Origin: Solirubrobacterales bacterium
GTDB taxonomy: Bacteria; Actinomycetota; Thermoleophilia; Solirubrobacterales; Solirubrobacteraceae
Direction of reading: 5' to 3'
Assembly: GCA_027451345.1 (NCBI GenBank)
Contig: DAIDJO010000055.1
Location: 1-50,816, forward strand
Length of the DNA: 50,816 bases
The translations under genes and the position numbers were made by a program. Shown here piece by piece: positions 7,770 through 18,899 of this stretch (position 1 is its first letter; every line of letters begins with the position of its first letter). Below the pieces are notes generated by a model. The model did not search any database. It worked only from the letters and a program-made list of their open reading frames with translations, and was not told where the DNA came from.

Positions 7770-8387
7770 TCAGCGCGCCGCTCCTCGCCGGACCTGCGCC
7801 TGGGGGACCCAGTTGCTCGGCGGCAGCCGATACGGTCCCCCGGGCGTGCTGATCGCGCGCAGGTACCTCGGGCGCCGGGTCGTTAAGGCGTAGGCGCCGT
7901 ATCGGCTCGGCACGTGGATGGTTCGCCCGTTGTCGGCCGTGGCGCTCACGGTTCGAGCCGCGCCCGGCCGCACCCCGACGACGTACTCGTGCGTCGTGGT
8001 GATGACGAGCAGGACGACCCCCTGCCGCAGCACCGTCCGGTCGCTCTGACAGTGCTCGAGCAGCGCGGTCCCCGCGGCGGGCGGGGCATCGAGGACGGCG
8101 ACGCACGACTCGACGGCACCGGGAACCATCCACAGCGTGGCACCGTCCGGCAGCCTCTGCACGACGGCCCGTGACGGCGCCAGGCCCATCCCCGTCGACC
8201 GGTTCCCCGACATGATCTCCGCCGGCGGCCGACGCGGCCGGTTGTGCCCGAGCAGCGGGAAGGCCGCGGCGAGTCGCGCGAGCATGCGCGCTCCCCCGCC
8301 GGCCCGCTGCTCCCTGGCCGCCGCCGGGACGGCGCCGAGCGCCCCCAGCAGGAGGGCCACGAGGGCGTAGCGAGTGCGCCTGCGCAT
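7770..8387 (-). CDS. Secreted protein of unknown function
   Basis: This is a 205-residue protein with a clear signal peptide (MRRRTRYALVALLLGALG..., Ala-rich cleavage region about residues 20-25). I do not recognise the mature part. It has a hydrophobic beta-rich core (GATLWMVPGAVESCVAVLDAP, GVVLLVITTTHEYVVGVRPG) with two Cys residues that could form a disulfide, and an IHVPSRYGAYAL segment near the end. The gene is monocistronic, convergent with mIHF, and begins 62 bp beyond the stop of the AbiEi-like gene. It may have a periplasmic or cell-surface role. Confidence 0.75.
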   Translation of the reverse strand: MRRRTRYALVALLLGALGAVPAAAREQRAGGGARMLARLAAAFPLLGHNRPRRPPAEIMSGNRSTGMGLAPSRAVVQRLPDGATLWMVPGAVESCVAVLDAPPAAGTALLEHCQSDRTVLRQGVVLLVITTTHEYVVGVRPGAARTVSATADNGRTIHVPSRYGAYALTTRRPRYLRAISTPGGPYRLPPSNWVPQAQVRRGAAR

Positions 8388-8465
8388 ACCGCCGCGATCG
8401 TATCGGCGCGGTCAGCCGTCCCGGCCCCGACCGGCGCAGCCAGCCGTCGAGTGCGCGCCCGCACC

Positions 8466-9449
8466 TCAGCCGCCCAGGCGCAGCGTCGTGATCACGCTCG
8501 CGATGCGCGCGACGAGCGCGTAGGGCTGCAGGTCGATCTGGCGGCGACTGATCCGCATCACGCGATGCCCGGCGATCAGCAGGTCCTGATCCCGCAGACG
8601 GTCGCGCTCGAACCTGTCCCGGTGGAAGCGCCAGCCGTCGAACTCGTAGGCGAGCTTCAGGTCCGGCCACAGGCCGTCCACCAGCTTGTCGGCGACGAGC
8701 ACGTTGGTGAGCGGACGGGGAAGCTCGGCGGCCTCGAGCAGGGCGAGCATCCTGCGCTCGTAGGTGGAGCGGGTGTCGTGCAGCGGCTCGTCCTGCGCCA
8801 GGAGCGCACGCAGCATGCCGATGCCCCGCGCCCGGGGGTTGCGCGCCATCACCTCGTCGAGCTGCGGGCGTCCCGTGAGGCTCCGCCTCCAGGCGGCCGC
8901 GAGTGCCGCCTGGAGCTCGAGGTCGCTCAGCGTCCCGGCCAGATCCAGGAGCGTGCGAGCCGGTGAGGTGACCGGAATGCCCCGGCGCCACCGCACGTCG
9001 CTCTGGGGAAGGTCGACGACGCGACGGACGAGGATCGCGGGCCGCGGTCGGAAGCTCCGCCCGGCGAGCAGGACGTGGACGGGGGCGTCCTCGCGGGGCT
9101 CCTGCGTCGTGTCGAGCAGCTGCCACAGGCTCGCGGCGTCGCGCTCGGACACCACCGCGTGCCCGGCGAAGACGAGGGCGGCGGCCATGCAGCGCCCCGC
9201 GCGGCTCCGCTCCACGCCCGCGAGCCGGTAGACACTCGGGTGCACCTCCTGCAGCCAACCGGTCTGCAGCCGGTGAGCGATCGCCCCACGGCCGAGCCCG
9301 GCCCGCATGACCTGCTGACGGTGGATGTGGCCGTGCTGGCGGGTCGCCAGGCGGACGACCTCCGCCTCACCCCGGCCGCGAACCTGTTCAAAGTGGCAAA
9401 GTGCGCGCGCGCCGGGCAGATTGCCGCCAGAGCGCGCGGATCCGTGCAC
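8466..9449 (-). CDS. AbiEi antitoxin-like winged helix with DUF559-type nuclease-like domain
   Basis: From the GTG at 9449 the product has 327 residues. The segment VVRLATRQHGHIHRQQVM and the following WLQEVHPSVYRLAG match the N-terminal winged helix of type IV AbiEi antitoxins. The C-terminus (YEFDGWRFHRDRFERD...HRVMRISRRQI) resembles DUF559/Vsr-like PD-(D/E)XK domains, with Glu, Asp and a downstream R..R. No AbiEii toxin gene is adjacent, so it is an orphan of the kind common in Thermoleophilia. The start is uncertain: GTG 9449 and ATG 9512 both place the first codons inside the dyad cluster at 9379-9501, and neither has a ribosome-binding site. Confidence 0.7.
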   Translation of the reverse strand: MHGSARSGGNLPGARALCHFEQVRGRGEAEVVRLATRQHGHIHRQQVMRAGLGRGAIAHRLQTGWLQEVHPSVYRLAGVERSRAGRCMAAALVFAGHAVVSERDAASLWQLLDTTQEPREDAPVHVLLAGRSFRPRPAILVRRVVDLPQSDVRWRRGIPVTSPARTLLDLAGTLSDLELQAALAAAWRRSLTGRPQLDEVMARNPRARGIGMLRALLAQDEPLHDTRSTYERRMLALLEAAELPRPLTNVLVADKLVDGLWPDLKLAYEFDGWRFHRDRFERDRLRDQDLLIAGHRVMRISRRQIDLQPYALVARIASVITTLRLGG

Positions 9450-9501
9450 CTGGTGGCAATCTGCCGCTGAGGCGGGCAGATTGCCACGTTCGACAGGTTC
9501 G
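9379..9501. repeat. Nested inverted repeats (dyad cluster)
   Basis: The outer arms 9379-9399 and 9481-9501 are inverted copies matching at 18 of 21 bases (CGAACCTGT...GTGGCAA). Inside are three copies of a 12-bp unit GGGCAGATTGCC: 9414-9425 direct, 9455-9465 inverted, 9474-9485 direct. The second and third form a perfect 13-bp dyad (9453-9465 / 9475-9487). It covers the 5' end of the AbiEi-like gene and the distal upstream region of glnA. Confidence 0.75.
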
Positions 9502-9656
9502 GATCGCGCCATCTGGGGGACGATGCACCCGCCCGTCTCCCCCAGGCCCGCACGGCCCCGATTCGGCACAGATTCGGCACACATGCCGCACGCCTCGCCG
9601 CGCCGGCCGCCGCCCCGCGGACCGCACCGGCCCGGCCCACTTTGGACATTTGGATA

Positions 9657-9685
9657 GTGACGGGCCCGGGCGCGTCCTATAGCTT
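9657..9685 (+). promoter_or_regulatory. Putative glnA promoter
   Basis: GTGACG (9657-9662), 17 bp, then TAGCTT (9680-9685, within TATAGCTT). The leader would be about 90 nt. Purine-rich AGGAAGGAACAGAGAAGAG precedes the ATG at 9780. Confidence 0.5.
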
Positions 9686-9779
9686 CGGGACACCCGCGTT
9701 GCGCCGCGGTCGCTTACCCACGCGCGCCTCAGATCGGGTGCCACCCCGCCGAGGCGAACAGGAAGGAACAGAGAAGAGC

Positions 9780-11933
<2,154 letters not shown>

Positions 11934-11949
11934 TCCTCTGATGGGTTCG

Positions 11950-11978
11950 GAGGGGCCGCCCCGCTCGGGCGGCCCCTC
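11950..11978 (+). terminator. glnN terminator
   Basis: A perfect 12-bp stem GAGGGGCCGCCC / GGGCGGCCCCTC with a 5-nt loop, 16 bp past the stop and without a T-run. Confidence 0.75.
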
Positions 11979-12009
11979 TCGGGCTCGCCGCTGCGTCGCC
12001 GGCCACCCG

Positions 12010-12034
12010 GGGGCCGCCCCGCATGAGCGGCCCC
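12010..12034. terminator. Second GC-rich hairpin downstream of glnN
   Basis: GGGGCCGC / GCGGCCCC, an 8-bp stem with a 9-nt loop, related in sequence to the hairpin at 11950-11978. It may be a backup terminator. Confidence 0.4.
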
Positions 12035-12164
12035 ACCCGGCCGCCTCCACGCCCGGGCCGCCCACGGCGGTCCGGGCGTCACTCGTTGACACGCGGACCG
12101 AGGGGCCGCGCTATCAATGGCGAAGACCACAGGGGCGTCACCCGCGAGCGACGGCGCAACTTTG

Positions 12165-13979
12165 ATGAGACGACAGGGGTTTCGAAGAGCCGTGAGGCAC
12201 GTCTTGGCGAGGCTGCTCGGCGAGGAGCGGTTGGAGCGGCTCCCGCGCGGGAGCGGGGTGGGCCTCGTGGTCGCCGCGGTGCTCGCGGCCGCGCTCGGTC
12301 CGGCGGCGGCGCTCGCCGTCGCGGACAACAACACGGGCGGCGTGGCGGCCGGGACGACCACCGGGGCGGGCGGCACGACCACGGGCACCACCGGCACCAC
12401 GGGCACCACCGGCACCACCGGCACCACCGGCACCACGGGCACCACCGGCACCACCGGCACCACCGGCACCACCGGCACCACCGGCACCACGGGCACCACC
12501 GTGACGGTGACCACCCCGTGCAGCGGGTCGATCGGGAGCACGACCACGACGACCGGTTCGGCGGTCACGACCACGGTCGCGACGACCACGACGGTCTCCA
12601 CCACCGCGACGACCTACGCCACCGTGACCCTCACCGACCCGACGACCACGGCCACGCCGCCGGGCATCGCCACCAGCACCGTGCCGATCACCACCCCCGT
12701 GACGACGACGATCCCCGTGACGGTGACGCAGACCACCCCCGGGACGACGACCGTGACCACGACGCCGGCGTGCACCGTCCGGTCCGCGCCCCCCGCGACG
12801 ATCGCGGTGCCGAGGACCAACCCGTTCAACGGACGCGGGATGTGGGTCTGGGAGATGCGCTACACCGACGGGGGCAACGTGGCGGCGATCATCGCGCAGA
12901 CGAAGCGCTACGGGATCCAGGCCCTCTACATCAAGAGCAGCGACGGGACGAGCTGGTGGCCGCAGTTCAGCCGCACGCTCGTGACCGACCTGCACGAGGC
13001 CGGCCTGAAGGTCTGCGCGTGGCAGTACGTCTACGGGATGCGCCCGGTCGCGGAGGCCAACCTCGGCTACCGGGCCGCGCGGGACGGCGCCGACTGCCTG
13101 GTGATCGACGCCGAATCCGAATACCAGTCCCGCTACCCCGCGGCCCAGACCTACATCAGGCGCCTGCGCGGGCTCGTCGGCCCCCGCTACCCGGTCGGCC
13201 TCGCCGGGTTCCCCTACGTCGACTACCACCTGAGCTTCCCGTACTCCGTGTTCCTCGGACCCGGCGGCGCTCAGTACAACCTGCCGCAGATGTACTGGGC
13301 CGACATCGGAACGACCGTGCGGTTCGTGTACGCCCACACCTACGAGTACAACGAGATCTACCGGCGCCCCATCTTCCCGCTCGGGCAGCTGTGGGGCAGG
13401 CTCTCGGCGCCGGCGATCGAGCAGTTCGGCCTGCTCGCCAGGGAGTACGGCGCGACCGGGATCAGCTGGTGGGACTGGCAGTCGGCGCCGCTCCCCTACT
13501 TCAACGACATCACCCGGGTGCCGCCGCAGTTCGTCGGCTACTCGGTGAACCGGACGCCGGCGAGCGTGTTCCGGGGCAACAAGGGCGACCTCGTCATCTG
13601 GGCCCAGGAGCACCTCTACGGCGCGGGCGACCACGTCGCGATCGATGGCGTCTTCGGGCCACGCACGCAGGCGGCCGTGCGCGCCTTCCAGCGCCGGCAC
13701 CACCTGCCCGTCACCGGCGTCATCGACGGGCCGACCTGGGACGTGCTCGACCGGGCCACCCCGGTCGCCGTCCACTGGACCCGGCGCGGCCGCTACGCGG
13801 TCGCCGTGATCGGCCGCGGCGCCCGCGCGCGGGGACGGACCCCGGGGATGAGCCTGATCGAGCCGATGCCCGCCTGGATGGCCCGCACCCGCTCGCGCAA
13901 CGAGCTGCGCACCGAGATCGGCGCGGGCGGAGCCCCCGGCGCTCAGGCGGGCGGCCGTCCCTCCGTCGCCAGGCGGTGA
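12165..13979 (+). CDS. Secreted glycosidase-like protein with Thr-rich linker and peptidoglycan-binding domain
   Basis: From ATG 12165 the product has 604 residues; an ATG at 12117 would add 16. A cytoplasmic basic N-terminus and signal/anchor segment (VGLVVAAVLAAALGPAAALAVA) lead into about 145 residues of Thr-rich linker containing a (TGT)n block. The next 250 residues, from GMWVWEMRYTDGGNV to ATGISWWDWQSAP, look like a TIM-barrel glycoside hydrolase-like domain with acidic residues at DCLVIDAESEY. A PG_binding_1 domain follows (GDLVIWAQEHLYG..VDGVFGP-type repeat, AVRAFQRRHHLPVTGVID). It probably acts on or anchors to the cell wall; enzymatic activity is unproven. It overlaps the convergent CYTH gene by 37 bp. 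Confidence 0.82.
   Translation: MRRQGFRRAVRHVLARLLGEERLERLPRGSGVGLVVAAVLAAALGPAAALAVADNNTGGVAAGTTTGAGGTTTGTTGTTGTTGTTGTTGTTGTTGTTGTTGTTGTTGTTGTTVTVTTPCSGSIGSTTTTTGSAVTTTVATTTTVSTTATTYATVTLTDPTTTATPPGIATSTVPITTPVTTTIPVTVTQTTPGTTTVTTTPACTVRSAPPATIAVPRTNPFNGRGMWVWEMRYTDGGNVAAIIAQTKRYGIQALYIKSSDGTSWWPQFSRTLVTDLHEAGLKVCAWQYVYGMRPVAEANLGYRAARDGADCLVIDAESEYQSRYPAAQTYIRRLRGLVGPRYPVGLAGFPYVDYHLSFPYSVFLGPGGAQYNLPQMYWADIGTTVRFVYAHTYEYNEIYRRPIFPLGQLWGRLSAPAIEQFGLLAREYGATGISWWDWQSAPLPYFNDITRVPPQFVGYSVNRTPASVFRGNKGDLVIWAQEHLYGAGDHVAIDGVFGPRTQAAVRAFQRRHHLPVTGVIDGPTWDVLDRATPVAVHWTRRGRYAVAVIGRGARARGRTPGMSLIEPMPAWMARTRSRNELRTEIGAGGAPGAQAGGRPSVARR
12381..12500 (+). repeat. 9-bp tandem repeat (ACS GGC ACC)
   Basis: About 13 in-frame copies of a 9-bp unit encode Thr-Gly-Thr in the linker of the wall protein. 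Copies differ only by ACC/ACG at one codon. Length variation by replication slippage would keep the frame. Confidence 0.9.
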
Positions 13980-14434
13980 TTCTTGTACCGGGCGTCGTCG
14001 GTCACCTCGGGGCCGAACCAGTACGGCGGGAGGAAGGACTCGGCGCCCCAGGGGTCATCGAACTCGACCTCCGCCACGACCAGCCCGGCCAGCGCGCCGG
14101 CGTAGACGTCGAGCTCGATCACCCGGCCATCCTCACCGCTCAGCACGTGCCGGCGCTTCACCAGCCGGGCCCCCACCGTGGCCGGCCACAGCGCGTCGAA
14201 CTGCTCGCGCGTCAGCGCGATCTCATGCTCGGCGCGCGTCATGCCCGACCCGGACTTGACGGTGAGGAAACAGCGCTCGCCGCGTCGGCGCACCCTGGTC
14301 TCCGCGCCGTCGGCGCCGACGGTGAGGTAGCCCTGTTCGATCGCCTCCGACGGCGCGGCGAGCGCCTCGGCCGGGGCCTGGTCCACCAGCCACTTGCGTT
14401 CGATCTCGACGCCCGACACCCGCGTCTCACCCAC
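13943..14434 (-). CDS. CYTH-domain triphosphate tunnel metalloenzyme
   Basis: This is a 163-residue protein with the CYTH hallmark ExExK (EIERKW, near residue 10), followed by the alternating basic and acidic strands of the tunnel: TRVRRRGERCFLTVKSG, VKRRHVLSG, VIELDVYAG, VVAEVEFDDP. Members hydrolyse inorganic triphosphate or related substrates using divalent metal. The GTG start at 14434 overlaps the stop of the uridylyltransferase gene by 8 bp, which puts it in the nadE operon. The end overlaps the convergent wall-protein gene. Confidence 0.88.
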   Translation of the reverse strand: MGETRVSGVEIERKWLVDQAPAEALAAPSEAIEQGYLTVGADGAETRVRRRGERCFLTVKSGSGMTRAEHEIALTREQFDALWPATVGARLVKRRHVLSGEDGRVIELDVYAGALAGLVVAEVEFDDPWGAESFLPPYWFGPEVTDDARYKNHRLATEGRPPA

Positions 14435-15809
14435 CGAGCACGGCGCCGTCCGGCACCCGCAGGCCGCCGGCGGGCGCGTCGAGCTCCACCTCGCCGCTCA
14501 CCGCGACATCACGACCGAACCGCACGTCGCCGTTGACCACGAACCGCCGCGCCCGACGCAGGGACGGGGGCCCGGCGGGCATGCGCGCCTCGAAGTCATC
14601 GATCATCCCGAAATGCTCCTTGTCGAGCGCGACGTACGGCGGGGCCGACCCGTTCTCGAGGGCCGGCTCGACGCGGTACTCCTCGGCGAGGCGGAACACG
14701 TCGGAGCGCAGCAGCAGCAGGTCGTCGGTCGTCTTGACCGGCACGAACCGGGTGCGGGGCACCTGCAGCAGGGCGGCGCCCGGGAAGCTGCCGATCGCCG
14801 CGCCCATCGCGCTCTCGAGCTGCAGCACCGGCGGCGAGGTGCGGTCGCGCGGGTCGACCGTCTTGTGGTTGACGATCACCGGCAGTTCGAGACTGCCACC
14901 GTCGCGGAAGCGCTCGGCGATCGCGTCGAGGTCGATCCAGAGCGAGTTGGTGTTGTAGTAGCGCCAGTGGCGATAGTCGCGGAAGGACTCCTCGTCCTCG
15001 GGCGGGGTCTGGGCGGTCTCGCGGAGGATCAGCTGCCCGTCGCTGCGGCGCTGCGCGATGTGACCGCCCTTGCGGTCGGCGGCCGTGCCGAGCACGACCT
15101 CCATCAGGAAGGGCAGACCCTCGCGCGCCATGTGACCGGCGATGCGCGGGTCGACGGTCGCGCCGAGGTTGTCGGAGTTGGAGATCATCACGTGGCGGAA
15201 GCCCTGCTCGCGCAGCGCCGCGAGCGCCCCGGAACCGACGAGCGAGGCGTAGACGTCCCCGTGCCCGGGCGGACACCACTCGAGTTCGGGGGCGGCCGGC
15301 CAGCGGGCCGGGAGCATCGTTTCAGCGTCGAGCTTCGGCACCATCGACTGCAGGAAATCCTCGGGCAGCTCCGGCGTGCGGAGCTCCGGGAAGCGGGCCA
15401 GGGCGGCGAGCGTCGGCGCGCGCGTGCTCTCGCTGTCCATCAGCAGCAGGGGCAGGCGCACGCCGTGGCGACGGCGCAGCGCGAGCGTCTGGCCGACGAT
15501 GATCTCCAGGAAGCTCCGGCCCTCCCGCGCCTCGAGCAGGGACTTCGGCTGCTGCAGCCCCATCGAGGTGGCGAGGCCGCCGTTCAGGCGGATCACGGCG
15601 ACGCGCTCGAGCGCCGCGGCGGGATCGACCGCGGGCAGGCCCTCGAGCGAGGGCACGTCCGGGGCCGGCTCGAGCTCGGAGCTCGGGAGCATCGTCTGCT
15701 CGCCGCTCAGCACGCGCTCGAGGTTGACGCTGAACTGCCGGACCGCCGCCTCGCTCTGACCGGCCGCCCGCATCTTCTCGACCGCGGCCGCCACCGGCTC
15801 AGCGGCCAT
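14427..15809 (-). CDS. UTP-glucose-1-phosphate uridylyltransferase (UDPGP family)
   Basis: This is a 460-residue enzyme of the eukaryote-like UDPGP family, which makes UDP-glucose (or a related UDP-sugar) from UTP. The nucleotide-binding loop is [18 protein letters not shown], with the downstream family features [44 protein letters not shown] and the [15 protein letters not shown] region. A left-handed beta-helix-like tail ends the protein. ATG 15809 overlaps the stop of the NAD synthetase gene by 11 bp. UDP-glucose would serve the exopolysaccharide genes 4-15 kb away; that link is inferred. Confidence 0.9.
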   Translation of the reverse strand: MAAEPVAAAVEKMRAAGQSEAAVRQFSVNLERVLSGEQTMLPSSELEPAPDVPSLEGLPAVDPAAALERVAVIRLNGGLATSMGLQQPKSLLEAREGRSFLEIIVGQTLALRRRHGVRLPLLLMDSESTRAPTLAALARFPELRTPELPEDFLQSMVPKLDAETMLPARWPAAPELEWCPPGHGDVYASLVGSGALAALREQGFRHVMISNSDNLGATVDPRIAGHMAREGLPFLMEVVLGTAADRKGGHIAQRRSDGQLILRETAQTPPEDEESFRDYRHWRYYNTNSLWIDLDAIAERFRDGGSLELPVIVNHKTVDPRDRTSPPVLQLESAMGAAIGSFPGAALLQVPRTRFVPVKTTDDLLLLRSDVFRLAEEYRVEPALENGSAPPYVALDKEHFGMIDDFEARMPAGPPSLRRARRFVVNGDVRFGRDVAVSGEVELDAPAGGLRVPDGAVLGG

Positions 15810-17877
15810 CCGCGAGGCCCCTCTCGAGCTCGGCGAGCCAGGTCGTCGCGTTGCCATCACTCGGCGCCCGCCAGTCACCCCGCGGCGACAGGGATCCGCC
15901 CGAGCCGACCTTCGGCGCGTTGGGGATCGCGGAGCGCTTGAACTGGCTGGTCTGGAAGAAGCGGTGCAGGAACACGCGCAGCCACCTTTCGATCTGCTCG
16001 AGGCTGTACTCGTTGCGGCGGTCGGCCGGGATCAGGTCCGGCCAGGTGCCCCGGTCGCGATCACCCCACGCCTCGTGGGCGAGCCACGCCACACGGCTCG
16101 GCCGGTTGCCGAAGCGCAGGACGTGGTACAGGAAGAAGTCCTGGAGCTCGTAGGGCCCAACGGTGTGTTCGCTGTTCTGATGGGGTGCATTCGCGCTGGC
16201 ATCGCCGCCGGCGGGGATGAGCTCGGGAGAGATGGCGGTGTCGAGCACGGCGCTCAGCACACGGCCCGCCTCGGGCCCGAACTCGTCGGTGTCTACTGCC
16301 CAGCGCAACAGGAACTGAATCAACGTCTTGGGCACCGAGGCGTTGACGTTGTAGTGCGACATCTGGTCCCCGACGCCGTAGGTGCTCCAGCCGAGCGCGA
16401 GCTCGCTCAGGTCCCCGGTGCCGAGCACGAGCGCGTTGTGGAAGTTGGCGAGGCGGAAGAGGTGCGAGGTGCGCTCGCCCGCCTGCACGTTCTCGTAGGT
16501 GATGTCGTAGACCGGCTCGCCGGCGGCCGCCGGATGGCCGAGGGTCTCGAGCATCCGCTGGGCGGCGGGACGGATGTCGATCTCGTTCGCGGTGACCCCG
16601 AGCGCGGCCATCAGCTCCCGGGCGCTCTGCAGGGTGCGGTCGCTCGTGCCGAACCCGGGCATCGTGTAGGCGAGCACGTTGCTGCGGGGCAGACGCAGGC
16701 GATCGAGCGCGCGCACCGCGACGATCAGCGCGTGCGTCGAGTCCAGGCCGCCCGAGACCCCGATCACGAGCTTCTCGATGCCGGTCGCCTCCAGGCGTGT
16801 CTGCAGGCCGCTCACCTGGATCATGTACACCTCCTCGCAGCGCTCGCGGCGCGAGGACGGGTCGGCCGGCACGTACGGGAACCTCGCCACCTCGCAGAGC
16901 GGGCGGATCTCCCGGACGGGCGGACGCACGGCGAACTCGACGCGCCGCAGCTCACGCAGGCGGTCGCGGAGGTCGTGGACCGCGTCGCCCCAGGAGCTCC
17001 GCTCGGTGCGGTCGGCGCGCAGCCGCTCGAGATCGACGTCGGCGGCGATGAGATGGTCCTCGAGCGGGTAGCGCTCGGCCTCGGCGAGGAAGTCGCCGTT
17101 CTCGTAGATCATCGCCTGGCCGTCCCAGGCCATGTCGGTGGTCGACTCGCCCCGCCCCGCCGCCGTGTAGATGTAGGCGCTCAGCGTGCGCGCGGAATGG
17201 CCCGCGCAGAGCACCCGGCGGTACTCGGGCTTGCCGACCGTGATGTTGCTCGCCGACAGGTTGGCGAGCACCGTCGCCCCGGCCAGCGCGCCGTACGTGC
17301 TCGGCGGGATCGGCGCCCACACGTCCTCGCAGATCTCGACGTGGACGGCGAAGTCGGCGAGGTCGGTGGCGGCGAAGATCAGGTCGTTGCCGAACGGGAC
17401 CACGGCATCCCCGATCCGGATCTCCGGGCGCACCACGTCGCGCGCCGCCCGGAAGTGGCGCTTCTCGTAGAACTCGCGGTACTCCGGCAGGTAGCTCTTC
17501 GGCACGGCGCCGAGCACCCGTCCGCGGTGGAGCACGACCGCCGCGTTGAAGAGGCCCTGCTCGGTCCGCAACGGGGCGCCGACGACGATCACGGGCAGGA
17601 GTGACTCGCTCGCGCGCCGAACCACCTCGACGCCGTCGAGCGCCGCCTCGATCAGCGCATCCTGGTGGAACAGGTCGTCGCTCGTGTACGCGGTCAACCC
17701 GAGCTCCGGAAAGACGATCAGCGCGACGTCCCGCTCGTGCGCCCGTCGCGCGAGGTCGACGCTGCGCTCCGCGTTGAACGCCGGATCGCCGATCCGCACG
17801 CGGGGCACGGCGGCGGCAACCCGCACGTAGCCCTGGCGGTAGATCGAGTGCAGCGGGAGCGAGGGTCGGTCGGTCAT
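15799..17877 (-). CDS. nadE: Glutamine-dependent NAD+ synthetase
   Basis: This is a 692-residue two-domain enzyme for the last step of NAD synthesis. The N-terminal nitrilase-type glutaminase has Glu in [10 protein letters not shown], Lys in PKSYLPEY and the nucleophilic Cys in EICEDVWAP. The C-terminal synthetase has the PP-loop [10 protein letters not shown] and the conserved [20 protein letters not shown] region. Ammonia made by the first domain is channelled to the second. ATG 17877 fits the family start. It is the first gene of the operon nadE - UDPGP - CYTH and diverges from the response-regulator gene. Confidence 0.95.
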   Translation of the reverse strand: MTDRPSLPLHSIYRQGYVRVAAAVPRVRIGDPAFNAERSVDLARRAHERDVALIVFPELGLTAYTSDDLFHQDALIEAALDGVEVVRRASESLLPVIVVGAPLRTEQGLFNAAVVLHRGRVLGAVPKSYLPEYREFYEKRHFRAARDVVRPEIRIGDAVVPFGNDLIFAATDLADFAVHVEICEDVWAPIPPSTYGALAGATVLANLSASNITVGKPEYRRVLCAGHSARTLSAYIYTAAGRGESTTDMAWDGQAMIYENGDFLAEAERYPLEDHLIAADVDLERLRADRTERSSWGDAVHDLRDRLRELRRVEFAVRPPVREIRPLCEVARFPYVPADPSSRRERCEEVYMIQVSGLQTRLEATGIEKLVIGVSGGLDSTHALIVAVRALDRLRLPRSNVLAYTMPGFGTSDRTLQSARELMAALGVTANEIDIRPAAQRMLETLGHPAAAGEPVYDITYENVQAGERTSHLFRLANFHNALVLGTGDLSELALGWSTYGVGDQMSHYNVNASVPKTLIQFLLRWAVDTDEFGPEAGRVLSAVLDTAISPELIPAGGDASANAPHQNSEHTVGPYELQDFFLYHVLRFGNRPSRVAWLAHEAWGDRDRGTWPDLIPADRRNEYSLEQIERWLRVFLHRFFQTSQFKRSAIPNAPKVGSGGSLSPRGDWRAPSDGNATTWLAELERGLADGR

Positions 17878-18037
17878 CGCTGCAGTATCGCGTCGTTCAC
17901 GCGATGAACACGGGACGCGGCATGCAGGACCGTCGGCGCGGGCGCCCGCATGCCTACCGCCCCGGGGCCGCGCGAGCCTGCGTAGTTTCCCGCAGAAAGC
18001 GCGCCGTCCTGCCACCCCTCCCGGCGTCTCGGCCACA

Positions 18038-18067
18038 TTGCGATCGGTGCACCGACCCGAGTACCGT
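18038..18067 (+). promoter_or_regulatory. Putative near-leaderless promoter of response regulator
   Basis: TTGCGA (18038-18043), 18 bp, TACCGT (18062-18067), then only 9 bases to ATG 18077, with no Shine-Dalgarno sequence. Confidence 0.45.
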
Positions 18068-18076
18068 GTCCTCAAC

Positions 18077-18706
18077 ATGAGCGAGCCCATCAAGATCGTC
18101 ATCGCCGATGACCACGCGATCGTCCGTCGTGGCCTGCGCCAGCTGCTCGACAGCGAAGAGGGGTTCGAAGTGGTGGCGGAGGCCGACGACGTCGACGCCG
18201 CCCGGCGCTACCTGCGGGGCCACCACCCGCACGTGCTCGTGCTCGACCTCAACATGCCGGGCGAGCCGAGCATCGAGGCGATCCCGAAGCTGCGCGAGGA
18301 GTTTCCCGACACCCAGATCGTCGTGTTGACGATGCAGAACGAGCCCGCGTACGCGCGCAGCGCGCTCAGCGCCGGCGTGCTCGGCTACGTGCTCAAGGAG
18401 TCGGCCGACGCCGAGCTCGTCGAGGCGATCCGGGCGGCCATCGCGGGGGAGCGCTACCTGAACCCCCGCCTCGGCGCCAAGGTCGCCGCCGAGCCGCCCC
18501 CCGGCCCGCCGGACGGCCTGTCCGAGCGCGAGCTCGAGATCCTGCGCCTGATCGCGCTGGGGTACACGAACTCCCAGGTGGCGGAGGAGCTCTTCCTGTC
18601 GGTGCGGACCGTCGAGACGCATCGCGCCCACATCCAGCAGAAGCTCGGGCTGAGCGACCGCGCCGAGCTGGTGCGCTACGCGCTCGACCGCAAGCTCGTC
18701 AGTTAG
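18077..18706 (+). CDS. NarL/FixJ-family response regulator (orphan)
   Basis: This is a 209-residue two-domain regulator. The receiver domain has the acidic pair ADDH (10-13), phospho-acceptor Asp57 ([10 protein letters not shown]), Thr85 and Lys107. The LuxR-type HTH (about 148-205) reads [20 protein letters not shown], then [16 protein letters not shown]. No histidine kinase gene is nearby. ATG 18077 is chosen because the family begins at once with IKIVIADDH and a promoter-like sequence ends just upstream. Targets are unknown. A strong hairpin follows the gene. Confidence 0.92.
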   Translation: MSEPIKIVIADDHAIVRRGLRQLLDSEEGFEVVAEADDVDAARRYLRGHHPHVLVLDLNMPGEPSIEAIPKLREEFPDTQIVVLTMQNEPAYARSALSAGVLGYVLKESADAELVEAIRAAIAGERYLNPRLGAKVAAEPPPGPPDGLSERELEILRLIALGYTNSQVAEELFLSVRTVETHRAHIQQKLGLSDRAELVRYALDRKLVS

Positions 18707-18721
18707 CTCGGACTCGCCTCC

Positions 18722-18752
18722 CGAGCCGGCCCGCCGCTGCTGGGCCGGCTCG
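18722..18752 (+). terminator. Terminator of response-regulator gene
   Basis: A perfect 11-bp stem CGAGCCGGCCC / GGGCCGGCTCG with a 9-nt loop, 15 bp past the stop. Confidence 0.75.
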
Positions 18753-18899
18753 ACCTGACGCCTCGCGCCGCTCGCCACCGCGGAGGGTGCCCCCGATCCC
18801 TGTGGGGTTCGGTCCCCCGGCTGCGGGTTTCTACGGATCGCCGGCGACGTGCCGTCACCTAGCTTGGTGGGGGCCACACCGACCAGACTGGAGGATTCG

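Noticed and set aside
9379-9501. CRISPR-like array
   Set aside because: The repeat units alternate in orientation, are only 12 bp and have irregular spacing; no cas genes are present.
12381-12500. CRISPR or intergenic satellite
   Set aside because: The 9-bp units are in frame inside a coding sequence and encode Thr-Gly-Thr.
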